Below, piece by piece: positions 34,680 through 42,707 of a stretch of DNA of 64,000 nucleotides (the first letter of the stretch is position 1; each line of letters begins with the position of its first letter). A model generated the notes under the pieces. It saw only the letters and a program-made list of their open reading frames with translations. It was not told where the DNA came from and made no database searches. This DNA is from Nonomuraea antri (lineage in GTDB: Bacteria > Actinomycetota > Actinomycetes > Streptosporangiales > Streptosporangiaceae): contig NZ_JABCPZ010000007.1 in the NCBI RefSeq assembly GCF_013283785.1, positions 42,689 through 106,688 of the forward strand, written 5' to 3'. Made by a program: the position numbers and the translations under genes.

Positions 34680-35408
34680 CTACTCGCCGGTAACTACTCC
34701 CAGGACGAGGGCGGCGGTGAGCAGCGCGTAGATCACGCCCGTCGCCGGCTCCCAGAGGTGGGCGCGGGCTCCGAGCAGGGCGGCGACCGCTACGGCCGCG
34801 CCCGTCCAGAGCGCCGCGCCCCCTCTTGGGCGCGTGCCCCGTCCGGGATCCCAAGGATCGCCAGGTGATCCACCCGAACGCCTCGCACGCGCCAGCATCC
34901 CCAGCGCGTCACGTGCCCACCAGAGAAGGAATGACACCCCGGCGGCGGCTGTCGCGAGGGTGAGGACTTCGGTCGCCCAGGTAAGTGCGGCCGCGATGCC
35001 GTAGGCGGCGGCGTCGCGGAACAGGCGCGGCAGCGTGCCCCCGAGCAGCACGACGAGCGCCCAGCCCGCGGCCATGCCGAGCCGGCCCGCCGTGCGCCCG
35101 CGCTCGCGCGGCGGCACGGCGTACAGTTCGCGCTCGCGGCGGCGCACCGCCCGCATGCGCAGCCCCCAGATCGCCTGGGTGAGCGCCAGTGTGGGCAGCG
35201 CGAGCACGAAGACCACCAGGGCGAGTACGGCGAGCGGCAGCGTCTCCTCCCTGGTGGGCGCCCGGTCGGCGAGCACCTGGGCGGATGACAGCAGGGCGAG
35301 TGACACGCAGAGCGTGGTGAGCGCGGTCCTGCGCGCGGACCTGGCGCCGGCGCGCAGCGCGGCCACCGCTCGCGCGCCCGGGAGTGGAGGGGTCTCGGTC
35401 GAGAGCAT
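34680..35408 (-). CDS. Integral membrane protein of unknown function
   Basis: 242 residues. I do not recognise the family. About six hydrophobic segments (around 28-45, 58-80, 112-128, 133-165, 198-212, 218-240) with basic loops (RMRAVRRRERELYAVPPRERGRTA is the main one, flagged only by its Arg density) and a Gly/Pro/Asp-rich cytoplasmic loop near 178-195. No enzymatic motif. It lies between fadA and the divergent LCP gene; no functional link is apparent. Confidence 0.65.
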   Translation of the reverse strand: MLSTETPPLPGARAVAALRAGARSARRTALTTLCVSLALLSSAQVLADRAPTREETLPLAVLALVVFVLALPTLALTQAIWGLRMRAVRRRERELYAVPPRERGRTAGRLGMAAGWALVVLLGGTLPRLFRDAAAYGIAAALTWATEVLTLATAAAGVSFLLWWARDALGMLARARRSGGSPGDPWDPGRGTRPRGGAALWTGAAVAVAALLGARAHLWEPATGVIYALLTAALVLGVVTGE

Positions 35409-35566
35409 GAGGTCATGATGGCGTCACGGTCGGTAGCGATGCCCCTGATTCGCGCGGTTTGGATGGAGCCCTCGCTGTCCATTCCCGCGCTAACATTTTG
35501 ACAACATGCCATGAAACGTCGGTTTCTGAGTATGCTGCGCGGTGATCTTCGGGTGAAAGGGCCTGC

Positions 35567-37069
35567 GTGAGCGATTACCGGGACGTCGCTGTTCAGCGCC
35601 GGGGAGTTCCGCCCGCGCCGAGGCGTCGCGCGCCGCGTCGCCGCGGCGGGCCGCTGACGCCGGTGGGCTGGGTGGCCATCGTGCTGACCGTGCTGCTGGT
35701 GGCCGTCAGCCTCGGCGGGTACGTCTACTACCGCAGCCTCGCCGACGACATCACCCGCAAGCCGGTCGACCCCGGCAAGAGCCGGCCGCCGGACACCGGG
35801 GCGCTGAACGTCCTGCTCGTCGGGTCGGACTCGCGCGTGGGCGACAACAAGAAGTACGGCCCGCAGTCGCAGCATCTGGGCGAGCGCACCGACACGATCA
35901 TGCTGCTGCACCTGTCGCCGAACCGCGACAAGGCCACCATGATCAGCTTCCCGCGTGACTCGATGGTGCTGATCCCCCTGTGCAACCGGCCCGGCGGTGG
36001 CACGATCCCGTCCGGGCTGCGCCAGATCAACTCCGCCTTCAACGACGGCGGCATCGAGTGCACCTGGCGGACCATCGAGGCGATCACCGGCATTCGCATC
36101 AACCACTACGTCAAGGTCGACTTCACCGGGTTCAAGGGCATCGTGGACGCCATCGGCGGCATCGAGATCTGCCTGCCCAAGCCGGTCAACGACCCCAAGG
36201 CCAAGCTGGTGCTCCCGGCGGGCAAGCACGTGGTGAAGGGCGAGCAGGCGCTGGGCTACGTCCGCACCCGCTACGCGCTCGGCGACGGCAGCGACCTCAG
36301 CCGCATCACCCGCCAGCAGGTCTTCCTCACCAAGGTGATGCAGAAGGTCACCGACGGCGGCCTGCTGACCGACCCGGGCAGGCTCGACGCCTTCCTGCGG
36401 GCCGCGGTCAAGGCGGTGGAGGTGGACGACGACCTGTCGCTCACCCGCATGTTCGACATCGCCAACAGCGTCAAGGGCATGAGCGTCAAGGAGCTCAAGG
36501 GCGTCACGGTGCCGGTCGAGGCGTACCCGCAGGACAAGAACCGGGTCCAGTTCAGGGCCGCCGAGGCCAAGGAGTTCTTCGAGCGGGTCAGGAACGACGT
36601 CGAGGTCACCGTCCAGGCCAGCCCCGGCGCCAGCCCGGCGCCGAAGATCGAGCACGAGCAGGTCAGGGTCCAGGTGCTGAACGGCACCGGCGAGGCCGGC
36701 AAGGCCGGTCAGGTCGCCGCCGAGCTGGCCGCCCAGGGTTTCGTGGTGACCAGCGTCGGCAACGTGGCCAAGACCGACACTACGGCCATCCGCTACGCCA
36801 AGAAGGACACCGAGGGCTCGGCCTACGGCGACGCCGTGGCGGCCAGGCTGTCGAAGGACAAGCGCACCCCGGTGGCGGGCAAGGTCAAGCCGCTGACCAG
36901 CGAGCCGTACCAGCCGGACGGCGGGGCCAAGTCGGCGGGCAAGGCGCCGACCGGGCCGATCATCCAGCTCGTCATCGGCACGGACTGGCCCGGCGTGCGG
37001 GTGCTGTCGGTGATCCCGGACTCGCAGAAGGACAAGGTCGTGGACGCGAAGACCAACCCCTGCCTGTGA
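35567..37069 (+). CDS. LytR-CpsA-Psr (LCP) cell-wall ligase with LytR_C domain
   Basis: 500 residues from GTG 35567. Basic cytoplasmic N-terminus, one membrane helix (32-53), then an extracellular LCP domain with NVLLVGSDSR, ERTDTIMLLHLSP, MISFPRDSMV (Arg130, Asp131) and YVRTRYALGDGSDLSRITRQQ: the charged residues that hold the polyprenyl-pyrophosphate are present. LCP enzymes transfer glycopolymers such as teichoic acid or arabinogalactan-like chains from lipid carrier to peptidoglycan. A LytR_C domain follows (about 370-490, VQVLNGTGEAGKAGQVAAEL). No glycopolymer genes are adjacent. Confidence 0.92.
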   Translation: MSDYRDVAVQRRGVPPAPRRRAPRRRGGPLTPVGWVAIVLTVLLVAVSLGGYVYYRSLADDITRKPVDPGKSRPPDTGALNVLLVGSDSRVGDNKKYGPQSQHLGERTDTIMLLHLSPNRDKATMISFPRDSMVLIPLCNRPGGGTIPSGLRQINSAFNDGGIECTWRTIEAITGIRINHYVKVDFTGFKGIVDAIGGIEICLPKPVNDPKAKLVLPAGKHVVKGEQALGYVRTRYALGDGSDLSRITRQQVFLTKVMQKVTDGGLLTDPGRLDAFLRAAVKAVEVDDDLSLTRMFDIANSVKGMSVKELKGVTVPVEAYPQDKNRVQFRAAEAKEFFERVRNDVEVTVQASPGASPAPKIEHEQVRVQVLNGTGEAGKAGQVAAELAAQGFVVTSVGNVAKTDTTAIRYAKKDTEGSAYGDAVAARLSKDKRTPVAGKVKPLTSEPYQPDGGAKSAGKAPTGPIIQLVIGTDWPGVRVLSVIPDSQKDKVVDAKTNPCL

Positions 37070-37139
37070 GACTCAGGACGGCTCGGGACGACCCAGGGCG
37101 ACTCAGGGCGACTCGGGGTGGCTCAGGGCGGTTCAGGGT
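37070..37139. repeat. 10-bp tandem repeat x7
   Basis: Seven imperfect copies of GACTCAGGGC run from the base after the LCP stop into the 3' end of the convergent GAP-family gene, whose stop codon is inside the last unit. It fills the whole gap between the genes. Confidence 0.9.
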
Positions 37140-37849
37140 GCGAGGTGCGGCAGCGCGTTGAGTGCCAGCAGGACGCCGGCGATGGCCAGCGTCCAGCTGA
37201 CGGCGTTCGCCGTGTGCTTGGTCATCCACGCGCGTAGCCGCTCCAGCTTCGGCTCCAGCCAGGACCTGGCCACGGCCCGCAGCGCGAGCAGCGCCAGCGG
37301 GGGCAGGATCATGACCAGCACGTAGCCGCCCAGCACCGGCACCCACTGCCCGGCGGGCAGCTCCGAGGTGGTCATGATGCCGACGGCGGCCAGGTAAGGC
37401 ATCATCGTGGCCACCTCGAGCAGCCCCGCGGTGAGCGCCAGCGCCACCATCACCCGCGGGCCGCCGACGCGCGGCTCGAAGCGGTGCGCCGGCTTGCCCA
37501 GCTTCGCGCGCCGCTTGGGGTCGACCTGGTAGCTCAGCGCGAACAGCCCCGCGCCGAGCGCGAACTGCGCCCAGTACGCCGGTGTGCTGCGCAATGCCTC
37601 GCCGAAGTGCTCCAGCAGGGTGGAGAGCCCGAGCATGAGCGCCACGCCGACCAGGAAGTAGAACCCGGCCACGGTGGCCAGATAGATCAGCAGCCGGGGC
37701 GTCTGCGCACGCTCCGAGGCGAGCAGCAGGTAGACGGGGATGCCCAGGGTGCCGAAGCTGGTGCTGTCGACCAGCGCGAGAGCGGCCAGGGCGAGCAGCA
37801 GGCCGATGGTCACCTCACCGAGGATGCCGCCGGCGCCGGCGCCGGGCAT
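37133..37849 (-). CDS. GAP-family (sulfolipid-addressing-protein-like) membrane protein
   Basis: 238 residues with six hydrophobic segments. LALAALALVDSTSFGTLGIPVYLLLA at the N-terminus, LLEVATMMPYLAAVG in the middle and YVLVMILPPLALLAL near the end match the GAP / Sap family found in mycobacteria and other actinobacteria, where a relative takes part in glycolipid export. Fold is LysE-like. Substrate unknown. Its last codons lie in the 10-bp repeat, so the C-terminus (ALNALPHLAP) may be variable between strains. Confidence 0.75.
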   Translation of the reverse strand: MPGAGAGGILGEVTIGLLLALAALALVDSTSFGTLGIPVYLLLASERAQTPRLLIYLATVAGFYFLVGVALMLGLSTLLEHFGEALRSTPAYWAQFALGAGLFALSYQVDPKRRAKLGKPAHRFEPRVGGPRVMVALALTAGLLEVATMMPYLAAVGIMTTSELPAGQWVPVLGGYVLVMILPPLALLALRAVARSWLEPKLERLRAWMTKHTANAVSWTLAIAGVLLALNALPHLAP

Positions 37850-37920
37850 CCTGCTGCGGGCCGAACCCCGCCTACATCTTTCTGCCTACCCGCCCGGACG
37901 GTCCCGTTCCCGCCTGCCCG

Positions 37921-38652
37921 TCAGGCGGTCACGCCCGCGTCCACCGGGATGGTGGCGCCGGTGATGTTGCGCCCGCCCGGGCCGGCCAGGTGCGCGACGG
38001 TGGCCGCGATGTCCTCGGGCGAGCAGTACCGGCCGAGCGCGGTGTAGGCGCGCTCGCCGTCGGCCTCCGGGCTGTCGGCCGGGTTCATCTCGGTGTCGGT
38101 GGAGCCGGGGGTGACCAGGTTGGCGGTGATGCCGCGCGGGCCGAGGTCGCGGGCCAGGCCCTTGACCAGCCCGCCGAGCGCCGCCTTGCTCATCGCGTAC
38201 AGCGTCCAGCCCGGGTAGGGCACGCGTTCGGCGAGGCTGCTGCCGATCACCACGATCCTGCCGTCCGCGCTCAGGTGCCGCGCCGCGGCCTGCGCCAGCA
38301 CGAACGAGGCCCGCGCGTGCACCGCCAGCGTCGTGTCCACCTCCGCCGGCGTCACCTCCTCCAGCGGCCCGTACGGCGCGATGCCCGCGTTGCTCACCAG
38401 CACGTCGATGCCGCCCAGCGCGGCGACCGTCCGCTCGACGGCGGCGACCGGCTCGGCCGGGTCCGCCGCCGCCATGCGCAGGACCAGCGACCGGCCGCCG
38501 GCCGCCTCGATGTCCTTGGCCACGGCCTCGGCCCGGTCGCGCGCCTGGGCGTAGGTGATGGCCACGTCGAAACCGTCGGCGGCCAGGCGGCGGGCGATGG
38601 CCGCGCCGATGCCCCTGCTGCCACCGGTGACCAAGGCGACCTTGCGTGTCAT
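37921..38652 (-). CDS. Short-chain dehydrogenase/reductase
   Basis: 243 residues from ATG 38652 with GGGGAG upstream. Classical SDR: VALVTGGSRGIGAAIARRLA (5-24), NAG motif in VLVSNAGIAPYG, catalytic Ser in VVIGSSLAERV and YAMSK (Tyr/Lys). The Rossmann segment suggests NADP(H) use. Oxidises or reduces an unknown alcohol/ketone. Divergent from a TetR gene with a large dyad operator between, so it is probably a TetR-controlled enzyme induced by its substrate. Confidence 0.9.
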   Translation of the reverse strand: MTRKVALVTGGSRGIGAAIARRLAADGFDVAITYAQARDRAEAVAKDIEAAGGRSLVLRMAAADPAEPVAAVERTVAALGGIDVLVSNAGIAPYGPLEEVTPAEVDTTLAVHARASFVLAQAAARHLSADGRIVVIGSSLAERVPYPGWTLYAMSKAALGGLVKGLARDLGPRGITANLVTPGSTDTEMNPADSPEADGERAYTALGRYCSPEDIAATVAHLAGPGGRNITGATIPVDAGVTA

Positions 38653-38668
38653 GGTTGTCTCCCCTAAT

Positions 38669-38712
38669 CGGAATGGGTTCCGCTTAGGGGAGACTAAGCG
38701 GAATCCATTCCG
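38669..38712. promoter_or_regulatory. Double-palindrome operator between SDR and TetR genes
   Basis: A 19-base arm CGGAATGGGTTCCGCTTAG (38669-38687) and CTAAGCGGAATCCATTCCG (38694-38712) are complementary at 18 of 19 positions around a 6-base spacer. Each arm contains its own dyad, CGGAAtgggTTCCG and CGGAATccATTCCG, so two TetR dimers could bind. Located to control both divergent genes. Confidence 0.85.
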
Positions 38713-38740
38713 GTTCGCAAGTGATGGGAGGATGGACCGT

Positions 38741-39307
38741 GTGAAACGCGAGCGCACCGACGCGGCGCGAAACCGGGCGAAGATCCTCGCCGCGGCGGCC
38801 GGCATCGTGGCCGAGCACGGCGTGTCAGGGCTGTCGATGGCCGAGGTGGCCGCGGCGGCCGGGGTCGGGGTCGGCACGCTCTACCGGCGCTTCGGCGACC
38901 GGTCGGGGCTCGCGTACGCGCTCATCGACCAGCGGGAGCGCGAGCTCCAGGCCGCGTTCCTGGAGGGGCCGCCGCCGCTGGGCCCGGGCGCGCCGCCCGC
39001 CGCCCGGCTGCGCGCGTTCCTGCACGCCCTGACCGACAGGACGGTGGCGCAACTCGACCTGCTGCTCATGGCCGAGACCGCGGGCGCGTTCGCCCGCTTC
39101 AGCGGGGCCTACCAGGCGCACCACGCCCACGTGGCGATGCTGCTCGCCCAGGTGAAGCCGGGCGCCGACACCTCCAGCCTGGCCGACGCGCTGCTCGCGC
39201 CGCTCGCCGCGCCGCTGCTGGCCTACCGGCTGCGGGAGTGCGGGGTGAGCGTGGAACGCGTCAAGGCGGCACTCGACGCCCTGGCCGAAGGACTCGCGGG
39301 CACCTGA
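38741..39307 (+). CDS. TetR-family transcriptional regulator
   Basis: About 188 residues. GTG 38741 is preferred since GGGAGG ends 9 bases upstream; ATG 38732 is in frame but too close to that site. N-terminal helix-turn-helix ILAAAAGIVAEHGVSGLSMAEVAAAAGVGVGTLYRRFGDR is the classic TetR pattern (three helices, G-LYRRF). The C-terminal ligand domain is variable. Divergent from the SDR gene and next to a double dyad, so autoregulation and repression of the SDR are expected. Confidence 0.9.
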   Translation: MKRERTDAARNRAKILAAAAGIVAEHGVSGLSMAEVAAAAGVGVGTLYRRFGDRSGLAYALIDQRERELQAAFLEGPPPLGPGAPPAARLRAFLHALTDRTVAQLDLLLMAETAGAFARFSGAYQAHHAHVAMLLAQVKPGADTSSLADALLAPLAAPLLAYRLRECGVSVERVKAALDALAEGLAGT

Positions 39308-39367
39308 GCGGCCGCACCTGAGATCCGGACCCGGCGGCGGGGCTTGAGTGGCGGGGCCTGGGCGGCG

Positions 39368-39661
39368 TCAGAGTTCGGCGGTCATGAGCAGGTCGAGCAG
39401 GCCGGGGAAGCGGGCGTTGAGGTCGTCGGCGCGCAGCGTGATGAACTGCTTGCGCCCCTCCGGCCGCTGGTAGATCACGCCGGCCTCGCGCAGCACCCGC
39501 CAGTGCGTGGTCAGCGTCGACTTGGGCACGCCGGGCACGATCGAGCCGCAGAACCGCTCTTCGCCCGAGCTCAGCGCGCGCACGATCTGGGCGCGCACGG
39601 GGTGGCCGAGCGCCGCGAGCACGTCCAGCAGGTTGATCTGGTCGCGTGACGGGTGCAGCAT
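39368..39661 (-). CDS. ArsR-type winged-helix regulator
   Basis: 97 residues, ATG 39661. LLDVLAALGHPVRAQIVRALSSGEERFCGSI then PKSTLTTHWRVLREAGVIYQRPEGRKQFI is an ArsR-family winged helix with recognition helix around STLTTHWRVLREAG. There is no CxC metal site (one Cys only), so it probably senses an organic ligand or redox state. Divergent from an MFS exporter followed by an FAD monooxygenase; three short direct repeats lie between. Confidence 0.85.
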   Translation of the reverse strand: MLHPSRDQINLLDVLAALGHPVRAQIVRALSSGEERFCGSIVPGVPKSTLTTHWRVLREAGVIYQRPEGRKQFITLRADDLNARFPGLLDLLMTAEL

Positions 39662-39670
39662 GCTCCGATT

Positions 39671-39749
39671 GTACGCATGTCCCGGACAGTGATTTGACGA
39701 ACGGCCGACAACTGTACGAGTATCTCGAACCGTACGAATTTCCCGAACT
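39671..39749. promoter_or_regulatory. Three 18-bp operator-like direct repeats between ArsR and MFS genes
   Basis: GTACGCATGTCCCGGACA (39671-39688), GTACGAGTATCTCGAACC (39714-39731) and GTACGAATTTCCCGAACT (39732-39749) share GTACGnnTnTCnCGnAC. A promoter-like TTGACG (39694) with GAGTAT 18 bases on lies across them, so repressor binding would block the exporter operon. Assignment to the ArsR protein is inference. Confidence 0.6.
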
Positions 39750-39766
39750 ATCGTAAGTGAGAGATC

Positions 39767-41149
39767 GTGACATATCGTCCGGGTTGGACCCTCGCGTTGC
39801 TGGCGCTTTCCCAGCTCATCACCGCACTCGACTTCTTCATCGTCTTCGTGGCGCTGCCCGACATCGGGCGAGATCTCGGCTTCTCCGCGCAGACCCTGCA
39901 ATGGGTGGCCAGCGCGTACGCCGTCTCGTACGGCGGTTTCCTGCTGCTCGGCGGCCGGGCGGCCGACCTGCTGGGGCACCGGCGGATGTTCGTGGCGGCG
40001 CTGGCGCTGTTCGCGATCTCGTCGCTGGCCGGCGGGCTGGCCGGCAGCCAAGGGCTGCTCGTCGCCGCGCGCGCGGTGCAGGGCCTGGGCGGCGCGTTGC
40101 TCTTCCCCGCCACCCTGGCGCTGGTCAACACCAGGTTCGAGGAGGGGGCCGCGCGCAACAGGGCGCTCGGCGTGTGGAGCGGCGCGGGCGCGAGCGGGCT
40201 GGCGCTCGGCTCGCTGCTCGGCGGGCTGCTGACCGGCGCGTGGGGCTGGCAGGCGGTCTTCTACGTCAACGTGCCGCTGGCCGCGCTGGCGATCGCCGGC
40301 GCCTACCTGCTGATCCCCGCCGACGGCCCGCGCGCCCGCGGCCGCCGCTTCGACCTGCCGGGCGCGGTGCTGGCCACCGCCGGGGTGAGCCTGCTCGCCT
40401 ACGCGCTCATCCAGGGCCCCGAGTCCGGCTGGACGTCCGCGCCGATCCTGGTCGGCGTCGTGCTGGCGGCCGCGTTGCTGGCCGCGTTCCTCGCGGTCGA
40501 GAGGCGCGGCGCCGACCCGCTCATGCCGCCGCGCCTGCTCGGCAACCGCAGCCTGAGCTCGGCCATCGCCGTCATCCTGGTCTTCGGCGCCACGTTCAAC
40601 GCGTTGCCGTACTTCCTGACCGTCTACTTCCAGAACGTGCTCGGCTACGGCGCGGTGGCGACCGGGCTGGCGTTCCTGGTGCCCGCGCTGCTGATCGCGC
40701 TCGGGACGCAGCTCGGCGGGCGGCTCGCGGGCCGGATCGGCATGCGCGCCACGCTGCTCATCGGCACGGTCGGCGGCGCCGCGGGCACCGCGCTGCTGGC
40801 GTTCGGCGTGGCCGCGGACGGCTCGTACGCCGGCGTCCTGCCCGGCATCGTCGTCATGGGCGTCAGCCAGGGGCTCACCTGGACCGGCATGTGGATCGCG
40901 GCGGCCACCGGGGTCGCCGACGGCGAGCAGGGCGTGGCCTCCGGCCTGGCCTCCACCGCGCTGCAGGTCGGCTCGGCACTCGGACTGGCGGTGCTGGTGG
41001 CCGCCGGCGGGCTGGGACACGCGAGCGGCCCGGCGCTCGCAACCGGCCTGCGTACCGCGGTGTTCATCGCGGCGGCGGGGATGCTGCTCGGCACCGGAGT
41101 GGCACTCACCTTCGCCAGGCGGCGCGCGGCCGCGCCCGCGCTCGTCTGA
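39767..41149 (+). CDS. MFS drug exporter (DHA2-type)
   Basis: 460 residues from GTG 39767. About fourteen hydrophobic segments; the first has LITALDFFIVFVALPDIGRDL, the DHA2 motif D1-like LDxTIVNVALP variant, followed by WVASAYAVSYGGFLLLGGRAADLLGHRRMF (motif A) and GLGGALLFPATLALV. DHA2 proteins expel hydrophobic drugs with protons. Thirty-one bases before an FAD monooxygenase gene and behind an ArsR-type regulator, so the pair looks like a detoxification or self-resistance operon. Confidence 0.88.
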   Translation: MTYRPGWTLALLALSQLITALDFFIVFVALPDIGRDLGFSAQTLQWVASAYAVSYGGFLLLGGRAADLLGHRRMFVAALALFAISSLAGGLAGSQGLLVAARAVQGLGGALLFPATLALVNTRFEEGAARNRALGVWSGAGASGLALGSLLGGLLTGAWGWQAVFYVNVPLAALAIAGAYLLIPADGPRARGRRFDLPGAVLATAGVSLLAYALIQGPESGWTSAPILVGVVLAAALLAAFLAVERRGADPLMPPRLLGNRSLSSAIAVILVFGATFNALPYFLTVYFQNVLGYGAVATGLAFLVPALLIALGTQLGGRLAGRIGMRATLLIGTVGGAAGTALLAFGVAADGSYAGVLPGIVVMGVSQGLTWTGMWIAAATGVADGEQGVASGLASTALQVGSALGLAVLVAAGGLGHASGPALATGLRTAVFIAAAGMLLGTGVALTFARRRAAAPALV

Positions 41150-41180
41150 GACGCACGTCCACCTGCGAGAAGGAGCTGTG

Positions 41181-42617
41181 ATGTACGACGTCGCGATCGC
41201 CGGCGGCGGCCCCGTGGGCCTGCTGCTGGCCGCCGAGCTGGCCCTGCAGGGAGTCAGGCCGGTGGTGCTCGAACGGCTGGCGATGCCGTCGGGCGAGTCC
41301 AAGGCGGGCACGCTGCACGCGCGCACCGCGCAGAGCCTCGACCGGCGCGGCCTGCTCGGCGCGGTCGGCCGGTCGAGCACGGGCAGCGTGAGCTTCCACT
41401 TCTCCGGCATGTTCGGGCTCGACCTGGGCGCGGTGGCGCAGGAGGGCGTCAGCATCGTGGGCAGCCCGCAGTCCTGGGCCGAGCAGGTCTTCGCCCGCCG
41501 CGCCGCCGCGCTCGGCGCGGAGATCAGGCGCGGGCAGGAGGTCACCGGGCTGGTCCAGCACGACGACCACGTGGTGCTCACGGTCAACGGGCGCGAACTG
41601 GCCGCGCGCTACGTCGTCGGCGCGGACGGCGCGCGCAGCACGGTGCGCACGGCGGCGGGCATCCCGTTCACCGGCACGCCCGCCGGGGTCGCCGCGCTCA
41701 TGGGCGACGTACGCCTGCTCGACCCGTACGGCGTGCCGCCCGGCTACACCCGCACCCCGCGAGGCTGGATCATCGTCTGGCTGAACCCGGCCGGGCACAG
41801 CCGCGTCACCACCTACGACTTCCGCGCCCCGCACGCCGACCGGCAGGCCCCGGTCACCCTGGACGAGCTGCGCGCGGCGGCCGAACACATCCTGGACCGG
41901 CCGGTCCCGATGGCCGACCCGGGCGCCCTGTCCAGGTACGGCGACGCCGCGCTGCAGGCCGAGACGTACCGCGCGGGCCGGGTGCTGCTGGCCGGCGACG
42001 CCGCGCACGTGCACTTCCCGTGGGGCGGCCAGGGCCTGAACACCGGGCTCGAGGACGCGTTCAACCTGGGCTGGAAACTGGCCGCCGAGGTGCGGGGGCA
42101 CGCGCCGGCCGGCCTGCTCGACAGCTACCACGCCGAGCGGCACCCGGTGGGCGCCCGGGTGTTGTGGAACGTGCGCGCGCAGACCGCGCTGGCGAACCCC
42201 GACCCCGCGGTCGACCCGCTGCGCGAGCTGTTCGCCGAGCTGATGCGCTTCGACGAGGTCAACGAGCACCTGAGCGGCATGATCAGCGGCGTGCGCACCG
42301 CCTACGACGTGGGCGTGCCGGGAGCCGGGCGGATGGCCGTGGACCTGGAGCTGAAGACCGGCGACGGCCCGGTCACGCTGGTGGAGCTGCTGCGGGCGGG
42401 CCGGCCGCTGTTGCTCGACCTGGCCGGCCGCGACGACCTGGTGGCCGAGGCGGCGGGCTGGGCCGGCCGGGTGGACGTGGTGCGCGCGAGCGCCGCGCAT
42501 CCCGCCGACGCGCTGCTGATCAGGCCGGACGGGTACGTGGCGTGGACCTCCGAGGCCACCGGCCATCCGCTGCGGGCCGCACTCGAACGCTGGTTCGGCG
42601 AATGTGACGCAGCGTGA
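41181..42617 (+). CDS. FAD-dependent aromatic monooxygenase (PheA/TfdB group, Rox-like size)
   Basis: 478 residues from ATG 41181 (AAGGAG 5 bases upstream; a GTG at 41178 is also possible). FAD-binding VAIAGGGPVGLLLAAEL (4-20), the DG motif GADGARSTVR, and GRVLLAGDAAHVHFPWGGQGLNTGLEDAFNLGWKLA, followed by a thioredoxin-like C-terminal domain. Group-A flavin hydroxylases of this length include antibiotic-inactivating enzymes (Rox on rifamycins, Tet(X)) and polyketide tailoring enzymes. With an exporter and ArsR upstream and no polyketide genes, detoxification is favoured; the substrate is unproven. Confidence 0.85.
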   Translation: MYDVAIAGGGPVGLLLAAELALQGVRPVVLERLAMPSGESKAGTLHARTAQSLDRRGLLGAVGRSSTGSVSFHFSGMFGLDLGAVAQEGVSIVGSPQSWAEQVFARRAAALGAEIRRGQEVTGLVQHDDHVVLTVNGRELAARYVVGADGARSTVRTAAGIPFTGTPAGVAALMGDVRLLDPYGVPPGYTRTPRGWIIVWLNPAGHSRVTTYDFRAPHADRQAPVTLDELRAAAEHILDRPVPMADPGALSRYGDAALQAETYRAGRVLLAGDAAHVHFPWGGQGLNTGLEDAFNLGWKLAAEVRGHAPAGLLDSYHAERHPVGARVLWNVRAQTALANPDPAVDPLRELFAELMRFDEVNEHLSGMISGVRTAYDVGVPGAGRMAVDLELKTGDGPVTLVELLRAGRPLLLDLAGRDDLVAEAAGWAGRVDVVRASAAHPADALLIRPDGYVAWTSEATGHPLRAALERWFGECDAA

Positions 42618-42619
42618 CT

Positions 42620-42672
42620 TTAGGAAAACATGTGAAATTTCCGGACAAGTGGTGGTCGATTCTGTTAGGAAA
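42620..42672. promoter_or_regulatory. AT-rich promoter region with two TTAGGAAA motifs
   Basis: TTAGGAAA occurs at 42620-42627 and 42665-42672 in the 90-bp gap before the acidic-repeat membrane gene; the first is followed by GAAATTTCC. The motif resembles one arm of the dyad at 7298-7312. Possibly the promoter/operator of the 42708 gene; weak. Confidence 0.35.
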
Positions 42673-42707
42673 GGTCGCGTTCCGTATTCGAACGAGAAGG
42701 GTTCATC

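Noticed and set aside
35498..35536. TTGACA and TATGCT as a promoter for the LCP gene
   Set aside because: Spacing is about 27 bases, too long for a normal -35/-10 pair.
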